DNA of 64,000 nucleotides from Phylloscopus collybita (lineage: Eukaryota; Chordata; Aves; Passeriformes; Phylloscopidae), in assembly GCA_027886175.1 (NCBI GenBank), contig JAJNNQ010000027.1:2990001-3054000 (forward strand), read 5' to 3'. Of the stretch, positions 24,822-38,032 are shown one piece after another (the stretch's first letter is position 1; each line of letters begins with the position of its first letter). Both the position numbers and the translations under genes were made by a program. The notes beneath the pieces were generated by a model. That model was not told where the DNA came from. It did not search any database and worked only from the letters and a program-made list of their open reading frames with translations.

Positions 24822-26684
24822 TGTCTCTGCACTTCTTGCTCTCTCACTTTTTAACACTTCATCAGAAGCTGGAATTTTTTATTTTTTTTTTAAGTGCTAA
24901 ATTTGCTGTTTCTGTTGGAGTCGAGATGAAAAGCTTTCACTGAACCACCTCTGATTGGAATCACTTCTGTTGCCTTCAGTTTGGCCAGATGTTTCCTAAT
25001 TACTTATCTGTCAAAACTTTTTTTTTTCCTTTTTTTTTTTTTTAATGTACAGACATTTCCTCTAAGTGAGAAGGAGCATAAGGCTCTTGTTTAGTGTCTT
25101 TGCCCGAGTGAAATAAGCCAGGCTAAGCTTCATCATCAAGGCTGGATTTTATGCTTGAACATGCAATTTTAACATCAAAAGCTTGATCTTTTTTATTATT
25201 CAGTGCTGCCTTTTTAGACCAACTTCAGCGGGAGCCAAATGGCACATCCTAGCTTGGGATTTAAAACTTTTTATTTTTTAAAGCTAGGTCTGAGTCATGC
25301 AGCTTTCTCCTGAGCTTGAGATGGTTTCATGTAATAACTCAGGGCCAGAACCTGCCACGATTACTCATGTCAGTGAAGGCTTCCTTACATGAGCAATCTG
25401 ATTGAACTGCTGCTCCTTGGGGTGAGGAATGAGTGCAGAATCAGGCCTCCCACCACACAAATATTTTAATATTTCTGCTGCTTTGAGTCAGCTGCTGAGT
25501 GTCCTGTCATTGTGCAGAGATTTGGAGGTAGAAAGACAAAGGAGGAAACTTGGAAGACTTGAATTCCCCACACTGACCAGGGCTGGCCCAGCAGGCATTC
25601 TGATCCAGTCTAAGGAGGCAGAGTCTTTATATTTTGGTCATTCAAGACATTCAGCATTGATCTGCCATTGGGCTGCTGTCAGAAATCTTTTCTTTGGGGT
25701 AAAGGCACCAAGGATCCCGAGTTACTGCAGGGAGAAGGAGGAAAACCAGCAGAGCTGAGCCCAAATTGCTCCGTGGGTGCTTTAAAGACTTTATTGTGTC
25801 CCTCTCCATGAAGAGAAAACAAACAGCCAACACCTCTCAAAGTGGAATAATACACCAGTATTATTCATCATACACCATCATGAAGGGGACCGAATAACCC
25901 AAAAATAAATCCATATAACAATTTTTTTCAAAAGCTTTAAATGTCTTCAAAGCCAAGTGGCATTCTTTAATGAAAGCAGGATCAAGCCAGAAAAGCTTTA
26001 GGAGTTTAAAGTTATTTGATAGCTAGTTATTTTCCTTCAAAAGAGACTAAGTAAACCTCTGCCTGTAGCCTTCATCACTCCACCAGAAATGCTTTGTCAG
26101 GGTATTTGTGACAAATTAATTATAGCGATAGAAAAATCTCAGTAGAAATGAATATTCAAAAAGAATTTTTTTTTTTTTATTCTGTTGACTTCAGGGAATG
26201 CTCTCCTGTTTCTAAAGCTGTGTGTTTTCCTCATTAGCTCTCCCCCCCTCCCCCAGTTCTTTTCAGAAACTTTCAGAAGTGATTAGAAATGGTTTTATTT
26301 TCAGCTCGCCTGGGGAATGGCATTTTGCAGTGGAACAAACCACTGATGCTGGAGTCTTGCTGGCAACAAGAAATGGCCCATCAGCAAACTTTCCAGAGAA
26401 AACATCCTGAAATTACCGTCCCAGTCCAAACCACCTGGCACTAAAATACACAGCGAGATTCTGTGTGGGGCTATCCCACAAAGCCTCCAGGCTGGAGGAG
26501 CTTGTCCTCACAGCTCAGGGAGACACAGCAGCTCCCCCTTCAGTGGATCCTGGCCTGATCCTGCAGAGGAAAGAGCAGGGCTGGGCCAGACCCAAGGTAA
26601 CTCCAGTGTACCAGAGAGATGTGGCTCTCCCCCCCTGCAAAGGCTCTGGCAAAACAGAGAGCTCCTCCCCTCCTGCTCTTGTTG

Positions 26685-26924
26685 TTGATGAAGCACTCCA
26701 GACACAGAATCTATAGGCAAAATTTGAACTGGAAATTTGGTTTCCTTGTAGAAAGATGTGAGATTGTATTGCACTGCTTTGTACAGTGGAAAACAGTGCT
26801 TCTCACGCCTCTTACTTAGATTTTTTTTTGTATCTGGTGTCTTAGTTATTTCCCCCAGGGGGCTTCATGGAACCAGGATGTGGTGCCTGAATTCCCCTCA
26901 TCACTTCTAAGTCAAGTGAGAGAC
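26685..26924 (+). repeat. Copy 1 of a 240-bp near-identical direct repeat
   Basis: Runs from ttgatgaagcactccagaca to caagtgagagac and recurs at 28764-29002 in the same orientation. By eye the copies differ by five substitutions and one base in a T-run, about 97-98 percent identity. The similarity stops abruptly on both sides. It may be a recent local duplication or two insertions of one short interspersed element. I do not recognise the family. Confidence 0.95.
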
Positions 26925-28763
26925 CTTATCTTAGGCTAAAGGCATTTCAAGGTGCCTTCAAAATTCCCATGTGTGCCTCTCATTAAGACTGAGAAAAGCA
27001 GGAGGCCACTGCTCTCCATCACCCCCACAGCTCCAGGCCATCTCTGTGCCTCTGTCCCCTGGGCACACTGGTCCTGTCCCCGTGCTTACCCTGCTTGGTC
27101 CTGCACACAGCGCTGAAATATTGGGCTGCAGGTCCTGGAGTCTCTTCTTGAAAGGTTGTTTGGGGCTGATAATAAAAAGGAAGAGATGTAAATAAAGCTT
27201 CTCCCAGTCTGTGACTGCCTGACCCTGCTCAGGGAGCTCCCATGACCAATGTCCCCACATGGAGCCACTTTCCTGCCTCTGCTGCAGGAGCTGGGCAGAA
27301 ATAAAAGTCCTCCTCTCCATCCTCACTTCCCCCTGATAACTCAATTAACAAGCAGCCTCATTAGCATCCTATGCTTAATTAACAAGTTGAATTAATAAGT
27401 AGCCTGGTTTGCTTAATTAATAATTAATTAATCCTTGGTTAATAAGGACAACAGAAACTAGTTCATAAGGGAATCATTTCAATAGCTTGCAGTGAAATGA
27501 GGATCCAAGGAGAAGGTGTTAACTGGCTGCATGGAGCTGCTGCTGCACCTCACCCTGACACCCAGTGTCCCTCCCTGAGTCCAGCTGTGGGCTGTCACCT
27601 TCAGAGCTCTTGCCTGCCTCCTCCTGCCCCAAATCCAAGCTGGAAGGGTCCAAAATTCTCATTTGGTTCTTGCTTGCCCCGGTGATGCTCTGCAGAGATG
27701 CTGCAGCGTGGCTGCCCTGTGCAGCTGGGAGTGCCTGTCCCTGCTGCAGCAGGGGAGGGGGGATGGCTGTCTCACCTGCTGCCCCTGGCAATGCAAAATT
27801 ACTTGAAACCAACAATAAGAAAGGGAATTTCTACAAAACACAATCTAAAACATCCCTGACCATACCCTGCCTGGTACATTAACTTGCCAGAGAAGGACTC
27901 TGAATGCATTTTAGTATTCAAGTTTAAGCCTGCTCCAGGAAAAAAACCATCCATCCAAAATTTGCTGGGGCTGGGTGAGACCTGACTGAGCCCCTGCCCA
28001 GGTCCTGGAGCACAGGGCAGGTGGGAGCAGTGCCAGGGCCTGATCCCAGGAGGAAAGGCTGCTCCTTGGGCTCAGGCAGTGCTCAGCTCATACCCAGCTC
28101 AATATGTTGCCCACAGTTTGACAACATATATTTGGCAATTTTCACTAGGAAAGTGTGAAGAATTATGTTGATGTTTCCTTCTCATCTTGATACAGCAGGT
28201 GTCTTGTTTCCATATGAATGATCTCAAGGTGTACATACATACATACATATCCATATATTAAAACCCCTCATATCATCATATAGCATTTCAAATTCAGCTA
28301 AATCGAAGCAGTTGATTTTTTCCTGATGGTATTGATTTGAAATTCTCCATCCACAGACCATTTTGGAATCCCAAACAAAAGAAAAATCAGAGTTATTTCC
28401 CACACAACAGATGCAGTGCACCGATCTCTAGGAAAACGAATTTTTAGTTTATTGTTGCTTATGGTGACTTCTGGTTTCAAAGAAGATACTGAGCATAGCA
28501 ACAAAACACGTTTGCAGACACATAATTACCATTATTTTCAATTATAATGCTGTCATCTCCAATCCAAGTATTTCAAGACTGCGAAATACAAACATTGCTG
28601 TTATTGCCATACTGATAAATTGTGTTGTTGATTTATTCTGAGAATGACAATTAATGGTGCTCAGTTTTGTTCCAAAATTTGTTGGACAACCTGAAATGAA
28701 ACACAACATGAATTTGTTGCTAACAATCACAGTAAGGAGGGGGCTGGGGCAGGAAGGTATTTA
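26925..28763. other. Spacer between the two 240-bp repeats
   Basis: About 1.84 kb with no gene recognised. It contains the TTAATTAA cluster (27337-27450) and a short CATA tetranucleotide run near 28231-28250 (tacatacatacatacatat). Confidence 0.6.
27337..27450. promoter_or_regulatory. Homeodomain-site cluster (TTAATTAA repeats)
   Basis: About 115 bp with repeated AATTAA/TTAATTAA cores arranged in an imperfect tandem (caattaacaagcagcctcat, cttaattaacaagttgaatt, aattaataagtagcctggtt, gcttaattaataattaatta). Paired homeodomain cores are a common enhancer signature, but the repeat structure could also be a degenerate AT-rich minisatellite. Confidence 0.35.
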
Positions 28764-29002
28764 TTGATGAAGCACTCCAGACACAGAATCTATAGGCAAA
28801 ATTTGAACTGGAAATTTGGGTTCCTTGTAGAAAGATGTGAGATTGTATTGCACTGCTTTGTACAGTGGAAATCAGTGCTTCTCACACCTCTTACTTAGAT
28901 TTTTTTTGTATCTGGTGTCTTAGTTATTTTCCCCAGGGGGCTTCATGGAACCAGGATGTGGTGCCTGAATTCCCCTCATCACTTTTAAGTCAAGTGAGAG
29001 AC
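28764..29002 (+). repeat. Copy 2 of the 240-bp near-identical direct repeat
   Basis: Same orientation and extent as 26685-26924, offset by 2079 bp. Differences seen: one G/T in the ggaaattt(g) stretch, a T/A change in aaatcagtg, A/G in cacacctc, one T fewer in the T-run, T/C before ccccagg, and T/C in cacttttaag. Confidence 0.95.
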
Positions 29003-31499
29003 GGGTGAAGCTGCTTTCTCAAGGTTTCCAGCAGGCCAGGGGCAAGGCAGAGGTGCAGCACATCCAGCAGGACATTTCTCCTGGTGGATTCCTCCTGTCT
29101 GTGTCTGCACAGCTCACAGGGCTCCTCCACCTCTCCTGCACATCCCCCAGGGCAAAACCCAACAAGGGCTGAATGGGATTTGTGCCTTGGCCAAGTTTCA
29201 GCTCTTTCATACACCAAGCAAGAAAGGATGGGAAGAAAGAAGAGAAGGAGAGCACAGTTGACTTGATTCCCACTGGGCTCCAAACAACCAACAGAACTGA
29301 TTGAGGTCAAGGACTCCTCAGGTCAGCAGCATGGTCACAGCTGAGAACAAGAGCCTGCTTCCCACAGCCAGTGCTGCAGGAACAACTTGGAAAGGTTTTC
29401 AAAGTATTCACCAGTTGCTGTGTCTGCTGCCTGGCATGGGAGTTCCCACCCTGTTGTCTGCACAACCCACTTGCATCCCTCCCCTTGCTTTACCTGCTTC
29501 TCGTCGCATTCCATCTGTGGGCTGCTGGCTTTGCCTTGCAAACAGCAGTAGCCACCTGGATGGCTTTTGGGGAGGCTTGGGCTTATCTCAGATGGTCCAA
29601 AATGCAGCAGTGGTGACCTTCATGGCAACTTAGTATTTTCAGTGTTGCAGCAGAGATTCCCATTTCCTACCACCCTCACCCTGAATTTTGCCTTTTTGTA
29701 CTTAAGCAGCAACGATTACAGACCTGGGGAAGAACTGCAGTCAGAGAAGGCACAAACTAGAGAGAACACATCACTCCCATCCCCCTGAGCAGCTGGGAGC
29801 TGCAGACATAACTATACATTCCTGTCCAGTGAAAACTGTATTTACTCACCCCAAACAAATCCACGTGCGTCACCACTGCCGAGGGCTCTGGGTCCTGCTT
29901 TGGAGCACAATGGACCTCACTGATTCACACACCTCTCAGATGCCTCTCCAGGAGCCTGGGCTTGCTGGGTGACTGATTCTGGCCTTACAGACACCAGCTC
30001 AGCTCCAAAGAACAAGCAGGAAACTGCACAGGAAGCCCTGAGCCTCCTGCCTGGTGGTGTCCCATGAGAACCATCACAGCATCATCCCCTCTGAGGCTGC
30101 AGTTGCTGGTTCCAAGGCTCCTGCTTTTGGATCAGGCATGGTGTGTTTTACCCAAACTCAACCTCCCACAGGTGCAGCAGGGCATGTGATAAAGCCCATG
30201 GCTGAGTTTTAACCTTCTTGTTCTGCCTTGACACATTTTTCCCTTCCCCCCACCCCTATTTTTCATTAAATCCAGGCCAGCAAGGAGGAAGGGAGAGTTC
30301 AGTGCATCTGCTCATCACTAACGCTGACAAACAACACGTAAGAGCTCTGCTAACCTGAAAAGTATTGGCATATCTAACCAAAAACCCACTTGATTTCCCC
30401 TGGAAAGCAAAAACTGTGAGAGGCCATTACTAGCAGGTTGCCCTCGCATGGGAAGTAATTGGATCTGGAAATGGGAAATATGCGGCAGGAGAGCTTGGCT
30501 GTCATTTTACAAAAACAATTAAATGCATGAAATGTGTCTTAATGATATAATTAAGGCAAAATTCCAGTCCTCCATTAGTTGTGGCATTAATTATTGCAAG
30601 CACTTTACATTCAGTATCACTGGAATGAAGAAATCCTTTGTTATACAGCTTCAGGAACAAACAAATAAATAAATAAAACCTGATTATCTGCTCCTCAAGA
30701 GAAGCTGTGATGCCAAATTACTTTTGAACAAACCTTGATTAGTTTTGCCTGTTAAGGCTGATGGCAAGAGAGGTCAAAGCACCTTGGGGAAAGACTCCTG
30801 TAAAGCACTGAATGATGCTGGGACCCATCGTGGGTGCTACTGGAAGAGGCAAAATTGATTAATACCATCACCCTGACCCCACAGCTCCCCTAAAACTCAC
30901 CCATTTGCACACCAGCTGCACCCAGGACTTGCTCCTAACCCTCCTAAAGTGACTGAAATCTGTTGTCACCCTCAAGACCTGGTTTGCAGCAGGGCAAGAT
31001 CTCACCTGCCTCTTACCAGAAGCAGTGAATCACAGCCTTTCAGTTTCACAACTGACTTCACACTTAACTTCCCTCCTCTGCTCCCACTCCCTCGGGCTGT
31101 CAGCTCCCTGGGAGGGTCCTGGGGGTTTGAGGCAGTTGGTTTGGCACAGCAGAGCCAAGGCCCTGGGAGCCAGGTCCTTTCTGCCCCCACTGCAGAGGAG
31201 CTGTCCATCAGCTGCCAAAAGGCTCCTGCAAGTTGCTCGAAGCTGTTTTGCATATTGGGACAATTGGGATTGCTGATCTCGGAGGTGTAAAGGTGTAAAA
31301 TGCACCTTCCCAAAGGAGGGAGCCATCAATAACATCCCCTCACGGGGACATGTTTGGGATCATAAATTCAGTAGACATGGAAGCCTGTTTGTAGTGATTT
31401 TCAGTGTTTAATCCAGCACAAGGAAGAAAAATTGGAGAAATGAGCCCCCCTCCAGCCAGCCATGTGACTCCTAGGTGATATCTGCTCGAGGACAAGCAA

Positions 31500-31720
31500 A
31501 CATCAGTTGAGTGATTATGTGGATACCTGCTGAAAGAGGGGGATTTTCAATTATGCATGGTTGAATTTCTACGTGTACAATTCCCGCTATACGGGGGAAA
31601 ATCAATTAGTGAGAGTCATTTGTTTCTGAGCACACTGGTGGCAGAGAAACATTAGTTCAGAAACATTAATTTCTGGACAAATGTTTACAATTAAAATGCA
31701 ATTTTGATTCCACTCGAGTT
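31500..31720. promoter_or_regulatory. Candidate conserved non-coding element
   Basis: AT-rich, non-repetitive sequence (tcaattatgcatggttgaat, gctatacgggggaaaatcaa, gaaacattagttcagaaaca) with TAAT, ATGCAT and ATTA cores, in contrast to the GC-rich surroundings. Listed as a guess from texture only. Confidence 0.25.
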
Positions 31721-34700
31721 CTAGCCTGACACCCTGTATCTCATCCAGATCTGGAGAAGAAATGACAATATCCAGGAAAGGCAGGTGGGGGATCACAGTG
31801 GTGGGAAGTGTCACCCCTGGGTTTGCCAGGAGGACCTTGGGATGCACTGGGGGACAGAGCTGGGGCACTGGGCTGTTTGTGCAGCTGAACCTTGGCCCTC
31901 AAGCCATGGACAAGTCCTGGGCCAGCAAGGAACCAAGAGCAGAGAGACAGCACAGAGAGAGCACCCGGGGGTGGAGAGCAGCAGCATGCAGTGCCTCAGG
32001 GTTCAGGGGGGATTTTTTTCTGTGTGAGGCTGATAATGCAGCATTCCTTTAAAAGCAACGTGAACCTGTGCTGGATGGCATTTGTCCCATTTGCCCAAGG
32101 CCTAAAGGCAGTCCAGGAGCTGAGGACCAAGACAGAAAGCAGCGATGAGCAGCGCCCTGAGGTGCCAAACTCCCACTCGTGGCTGTGCTTTACCCACACA
32201 GGGAACTGACAGCCAGAGCAGGAAAGGAAAACCACTGCCTTTTCCCATCAACCAGAACTTCCAGAGAAGAGACAAAGCCCATTTTCCAAGCTGACATTTG
32301 GTTCCAGCAATTACTCACAAGCAGTTGCATTTGCTCATGACTCAGTCCGAGATCTCGGTGCCGAGCTGAAACCTCACTGAGCACTTGGGCATGTTCTGAC
32401 GGATGGGAAGAGCTGAGTAAACTTGAACACATTTTTGTGAGTTAGTCTGCTTCCTTAAAGCCTTACCTCACACCAGCCTTTTCTACAGCATGAGAAATCT
32501 CAGTTAAATTCCTTGGTGCTGCCCCTTTGTTCTCTGGCACAGCTGCTCAAATGCCACGCACCCCAAAATGGGTTTCTTTTGAAGCACTGCCAGGCCCTGG
32601 GCACCACATCCTCCTGCAGATGTAAGGAACAGGAGTGCTGGAGGTGCCTCACCCTCCTTGAGATCCACTGCTCATAAAGCACCTGCCTGCATCACCTTCC
32701 AGAGGGGTTTTCTGCAATCAAAGTTGCTCTTCTGCCACAGGTTAAGCATCAGATTTAAATTCACAGCAGCAGGGTGGAAGGGCATCCAGGCACTGAGCAA
32801 ATACACAGAAAATGTTTATATAAATAGCTTATTTGGGCATTTACAGCAAAACCTGGCCTGGAGAAAGTAAATAGACTTGCAGTTTCACGCCACTGGTACA
32901 ACATTACTGTAAATAGCTGGTATTTTTTTCCTTCAAGTGCAGGAATTATGCACCCAGCTGACCTTGCACTGGCACAGGAGGGAAGGAAGCATTCCAGACC
33001 TCCTGTTTGCAAAGCAATAAAACATAGCAGGGCTCAGAGATCAGAGGGAAAATGAACAGATCCTCTCACTCAACCTCCTCCAACTCCCCCTATTTTCCCC
33101 TCCACAGGTTATATTTAGCTCAGGCTCCTCCATGCCCACGGAAGGGCTGCCCTGGGAGCAGGGAGGCAGAGCAGCAGGGCCAGGCTCTTGGAGAACCTCA
33201 GGCTTTCCTCCTCAGAAGAGGAAATCAACAGGCCTGCTCAGCAGAGCAGAGAGAAACAGCAGCTCTCAAGGGAAAACTAGAGATGAGATAGGTGGTGGGG
33301 CCCACCAGGCTCATTCAATATTTGTTTGTTAACCTGGTTCTGCTCATCTGAACCTTGCAGAGTCTGGGTTTGAGATTCAAGGAAAAAAAAAATCTGTGTG
33401 TGCACATTAATAAACTGGAGCAAACCTGTGCTTGGAGCCCATCATCTTCCCTGGGAAATCCCTTGGTGTGCACTGATCCCAAATTAAAACCTAATTCCTT
33501 AATTCCTCACACTCACACCAGCTCTGCTGAGCACCCCAGACCTGCAGAGACCCTCCCCAAAACACCACCAAAGCACACAGAAGGGGTTGGTCTTGCAGGA
33601 TTGTGTGCTTGCATGACTGTTCTAGAGCTGGAGTGGTTTGGATGCTTAATTCTCACCTTAGTGGCCCAAACAGTAGAAATCTGTAAAGATCTCTTGCAGA
33701 AAGGCAGCTGGCTGCTCCTGCTCCTGGTGATGTGGATTCAATGGTGCTGCCTTGGAGCAGGAGCTGTGGCCAAGCCCATCCCCTGCTGGGAACACAAAGG
33801 GGACACAGGGTGGCAAACTGGGAATTCCCACCTGTGACACTGCAGGGACTGCCTGGGACACCTGCCCTGCCCACAGGCTCAGGTGTACCCATCTGAAAGG
33901 GCTTTGAAGCTGCCCAGGAGCTTCTGTGGAATGAGGAAACAAGATGGGACATCTGTGCCACACTTCCACTGCAGCAAAAGCCACCTCTTCTCTCCTTTTT
34001 ATGCCTTAACAGCAGCAGGGCCACAGCAGGAAGGACAAGGTGAAGCCTGGTGCTGCCTGGAGAGTGATGCACAGGGGGGTTTGATGCTCCCACCTCCAGC
34101 CTCTCTGTTTGTAAAGCCAGGCTGCTCATTAGCAATGCACAGCAACACCGAGCAATAACTTTGTACTGCAGTTACTCTCTTAATCAAATGCAGCTTCACA
34201 GAGCCACGCTGATCTAATTGTTCAATGTCCAGGTTCCCTGCCTTTGCAGAGATAAATACTCTGAGGAGCTGCATTTTGACTGGCATCCAAACCTCACCGC
34301 TGGCTGCTGTGATTGTGATTTATTGCTGCTGACAACAATCAATCCCAAGGCAACTGTGTGCATTTGAACTGATTCAGGACTGAGCAAGGGGGGAATGAAC
34401 ACCCACTGGGAGCTCACAGCTGATGGATCCTGCAGTCAGTGCTCTCCCCCATTTCTGCATTGCAAACCCCACTCCAGGCTCCCTGCATGGAGGGCTTCGT
34501 GTCACCTCTCCTCTGCCTGGTGCAGAGCCATCAGTCTGGTCAGCCAAAGCTCTAAATTTCATTTATTCACCTTTCAGTCTTACCTGACAAGAGGCTCTCT
34601 GTGAGCAGAAGAGAGGGAGAAAACTCAGAAGTGGTGCAGCCAGAGCCTGACCTGTGGGCAGCACGGGGATCATCTCCAGCAGACAGCAAGCCCTGCTCAC

Positions 34701-35320
34701 TCAGGGAGCAGGACAGGGCTCCCAGGGGAGAAGGCAGACAGGAGGGAGGCCCTGGAGCTGCCATGAGCAATGGGCTTTCAGCCACAGAGGAAGAAAAACT
34801 ACACCTACAGCTCTGGCAGTGTGTGGCTCCAGGACAGCCTGAAACCCACTTTTGGGTACCCTTAAAAATGCCTTAAATCCCAATCTCCCCTCAGGAAAAG
34901 GTGGCTGCTCTTTTGGAGGGTTTTACTTTTCTTCACCTCATGCAGGGCAGCTTCAGAAACCCGGTCAGGAAAGACTTTGCAAAACCTCCTATAGCTCTGA
35001 CTCAGCAGAAGAGCAGAGAAACCCCCAGAGCAAACCACCACCTGCCCTGGAGCTGCTTAAATTTGCCTCCTGAGCCATGGCAAGGTCGTGCACCTGGGGC
35101 ACACCTGGGCCAGCTGCCCTGCCAGCCTGTCCCTGCCCCTTCCTGCCTGTCCCTGCCTGCTCCCTGAGCAAAGCCCCTGAGTTTTCCTGCTCGGTGTTCC
35201 AAGGAGAGGGGAGAGTCTGCAGGGCTCCTGAGCAGGGGAAAGAGGGAGGGGGAATCAGTTTTGACCCCATCAGACCATTACTGAAGGGACCCTTGGGCAG
35301 TACTTTCCCAGCCTGAGCAT

Positions 35321-35328
35321 GTCTAGAC
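35321..35328. promoter_or_regulatory. Palindromic SMAD-binding element GTCTAGAC
   Basis: A perfect GTCTAGAC palindrome, intergenic, about 7.5 kb beyond the PMEPA1 stop codon. It is one of six in the window (see 42621, 53684, 60298, 60558 and 63409). An isolated copy like this could be chance. Confidence 0.4.
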
Positions 35329-36434
35329 GCCCAAGGCAGGAATTATTTCCTCTTCTTTCCTGTCTGGTCTTTGGCTTTTGCTACTAACACTGTTACACAC
35401 TCCTGTTTTATGCCAAAGCAGTGGGAATTTCTATTTTTTTTTTCTTTTTTTTTTCTTTTTTTAATGGAGATGGCAGTGTTTGGAGTAAATTCCCACTACA
35501 GTTGGGAGAGTCAACAGCAGGATCCCTGTGAGAGAACGTTGCTTTCCTAACAAATCTCAGTGAAACCCATCACTGCAAGGAGAATCTGTTTCCAGCCACT
35601 TTACTCAGAGTTTCTATCCCTGATCAAGGCTTCCCCTCCTTCAGTGGTGAGACAGGGCTCTGCCTGCACAGCATGGAGGGAAAAAACCTCCAATAAATCA
35701 ACCCAGGGAAATGCAGCTTGGGCAGGTTAAAAAGCAAGAGGCTGACTCCAGGTTTCACACCTTCCCCACCTCAAAGCACCCCAACCCATCCCTGATTTTC
35801 TTGGGAGGGAATCACTCTGGGACCACCCCTGAGCACCAGGACTGGAGCTGGACAAGCCCCAGAGGGGTTTTATTTTGTGCCCTCCAGGCACAAACCAGAT
35901 TAAACACAGGCATGAGCGTTGAGCAATGAATCATCTGCCAGGGGAGCAGGATGGACAGGACTCTTGAGGATGGCAGAGGCAGCAGCAAAGGGGATGAGTT
36001 GGATCAGGGTGAACAGGGAAAATATAGAGATAAAAAAAGAAAAAAAAAAAGTGCTTCCATGAAGTTTAAATTCTCTGCAGTTGGAATTTGCACCTTCCAG
36101 CCAGTGCACCATGGAGCCCCACAAGAGCTGCAGGAAGAGCTTCGATGCTGGAAGCACAGGGACAATCTGAACCTGATTTCCTAACTCCCATTCCATTTGC
36201 AGCAAACAAATCTGTTTAAAATCAAAGGCTTTGCCACCTGTGGTTTCCAAAAGTCACAAAGTTGTTTATTCCGTTGAGCTGAAAAAAAAACCCGACCAAA
36301 ACCCAATAATTTAAGAATAATCTTTTGCCAATCAGTGGTGCTGCAGTGTCCCCAGATCTCCTCAACAGACATGGAAAGGTAGCTTAGTAACAGCTACCTC
36401 TGCCCATTCCCACGCACTGCACTGGTTGAACTTG

Positions 36435-36437
36435 ATT

Positions 36438-36476
<39 letters not shown>

Positions 36477-36497
36477 TTTTTTTTTTTATTTTAAAAA
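36435..36497. repeat. T-rich low-complexity tract
   Basis: Over 60 bp of almost pure T with single A interruptions. On the - strand it is an A-run. No retrocopy body was recognised next to it. Confidence 0.9.
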
Positions 36498-37695
36498 AAT
36501 TCCCTTCAGGAAAATGTGGTTTCAGCTGAGTTCTCTTTTTCTGTGGGAAGATGTTGGTTTCGGCTGTGACTCCAAAAATGTAATTTCGAAACAGCGATTC
36601 AAACCAAACCCTGCCCTTCCCCTACCTCACCACGCCTGGGGCAAGGTGGTTGTATTCCACTTGGATATTTGTGATCCTGGGGTTGGGGCAGGGGCATTGC
36701 CTGCTCTCAGAAATTTTGTGTTCTGGCGTTTCTTTGGGTGTGAGATGAGAAAGAGGGTTGGGAGCTGCTCGAGCCAGCACTGGGATCACAGCATTGGCAC
36801 AGCCTTAAAATCATCTGACTTCCTACCACAGGGAAAAGTGTTCCAACCAAGGCCAGCTGCTTTCCAGCACCGTATCACCCTGGGTTGTCTTTCCAGCAGC
36901 AATGCACAGAGGACACCAGGCATCCCACAAAACAAACCACAACTGGGAGGTGAGTGGCAGGGTTCCAGAATGGGAGCTGGAGGGGAGCACGTGGGGTTCT
37001 CCTCCCTGGGCTGCAATTAAGCTGCTTTCATTCCTTACCAGAGATACTCTCCCAGCTGACCATCAGCCTGGGGCTGTGTTGCAAGTAACTGGAGAAGCAG
37101 AGCATCCCAGCATCCTGCTGAAGCCCACAGGAGCTCCTTGTGCCCAGATCAAAGCCAAGTGTCCATCACCTGCTCATCCAAAGCAGCTGGAGGAGCTGCT
37201 TGTCAAAGCCAGGGGCCACTTTTAACAGTGCTGAAACAGGTTTGTGACCATCCAGAGAGAGGGGCTGGGGGGACCAAGGCCTTGGGCAGAGGTGGCAGCA
37301 AAACCCAGGGATTAGTGACTACACATCCCTTTAACCCCATGGTCTGGGTGAATCTACAGGACATCCACCCTTCAGACCCAGAAAAGAAAACCCCCTGCAA
37401 ACAGTCACGTTTTCAATCGCTTTAATGTGATCACTGCAATTTGACCACAGTTTCAGAAAGGAGAAAAAAATAATAAAAAAAAAGTCCCACAAATTCTCTG
37501 TGCTTAGGATTTGAGTCAATCTAGGCAGTTCTTGTTGATGGACGTTACTCAAGTTAAGACCTTCTGACCATCAGTGACGTTCTCGGCTGGAAAGCAGGAC
37601 CACGAGTGGTGGGCAGAGTGGTGCAAACCAGGGATGCTTCTTCTGGGGTTAGAGCTGTGCCACCTGATCTGCTCCAAAGGAAAGAGTTGTACATG

Positions 37696-37721
37696 CACAC
37701 ACACACACACACACACACACA
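37696..37721. repeat. (CA)n microsatellite
   Basis: About 13 uninterrupted CA dinucleotides after acatg. Confidence 0.95.
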
Positions 37722-37938
37722 AGGAGCATGCAAATACACCAGGAACCAGCTACAGCTCCACGGGGAGAACACGGGTGGCAGTACAGAGGTGGGGCCGTGC
37801 TTCAGAACGAGGAAGGGGGGAAACCCACACAAATATCCAAAACTGAGCAGATTCATTTTCCAACATTCCAGAAGAAAATAGGAAAATTGAAATTACATTG
37901 TGTTGACAAACCCTGATTTTTCTTTTTTTCTGTTTTTT

Positions 37939-37974
37939 GGTTGGTTGGTTGGTTGGTTGGTTGGTTGGTTGGTT
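37939..37974. repeat. (GGTT)n microsatellite
   Basis: About nine tandem GGTT units, lying just beyond the inferred 3' end of PMEPA1. Confidence 0.95.
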
Positions 37975-38026
37975 TTTGGGGTAACAAAGCAAAAGGTGAA
38001 GGCAAATTTTCCAAAGTATTGTAAAA

Positions 38027-38032
38027 TTTATT
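38027..38032 (-). terminator. Candidate distal polyadenylation signal of PMEPA1
   Basis: The + strand TTTATT reads AATAAA on the - strand. It lies near the point where UTR-like AT-rich sequence gives way to microsatellites and GC-richer intergenic DNA. Confidence 0.4.

Larger units (their letters stand above)
21378..26684. other. Intergenic DNA with low-complexity tracts, no gene recognised
   Basis: About 5.3 kb. It contains A22 (21718-21739), a homopurine tract (22201-22277), a 22-bp tandem repeat (24667-24720), a TCC array (about 24796-24821) and T-rich runs near 25018-25043. No protein-coding exon is supported. 23150-23480 is an AT-rich island described separately. Confidence 0.55.
29003..37900. 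other. Intergenic DNA between the repeats and PMEPA1, no gene recognised
   Basis: About 8.9 kb. No exon is supported. In mammals ZBP1 lies in this interval, but I find no frame resembling its Z-alpha domains. AT-rich, information-rich islands occur around 30470-30700 and 31500-31720 and look like possible conserved non-coding elements. A 60-bp T-rich tract lies at 36435-36497. Confidence 0.55.
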
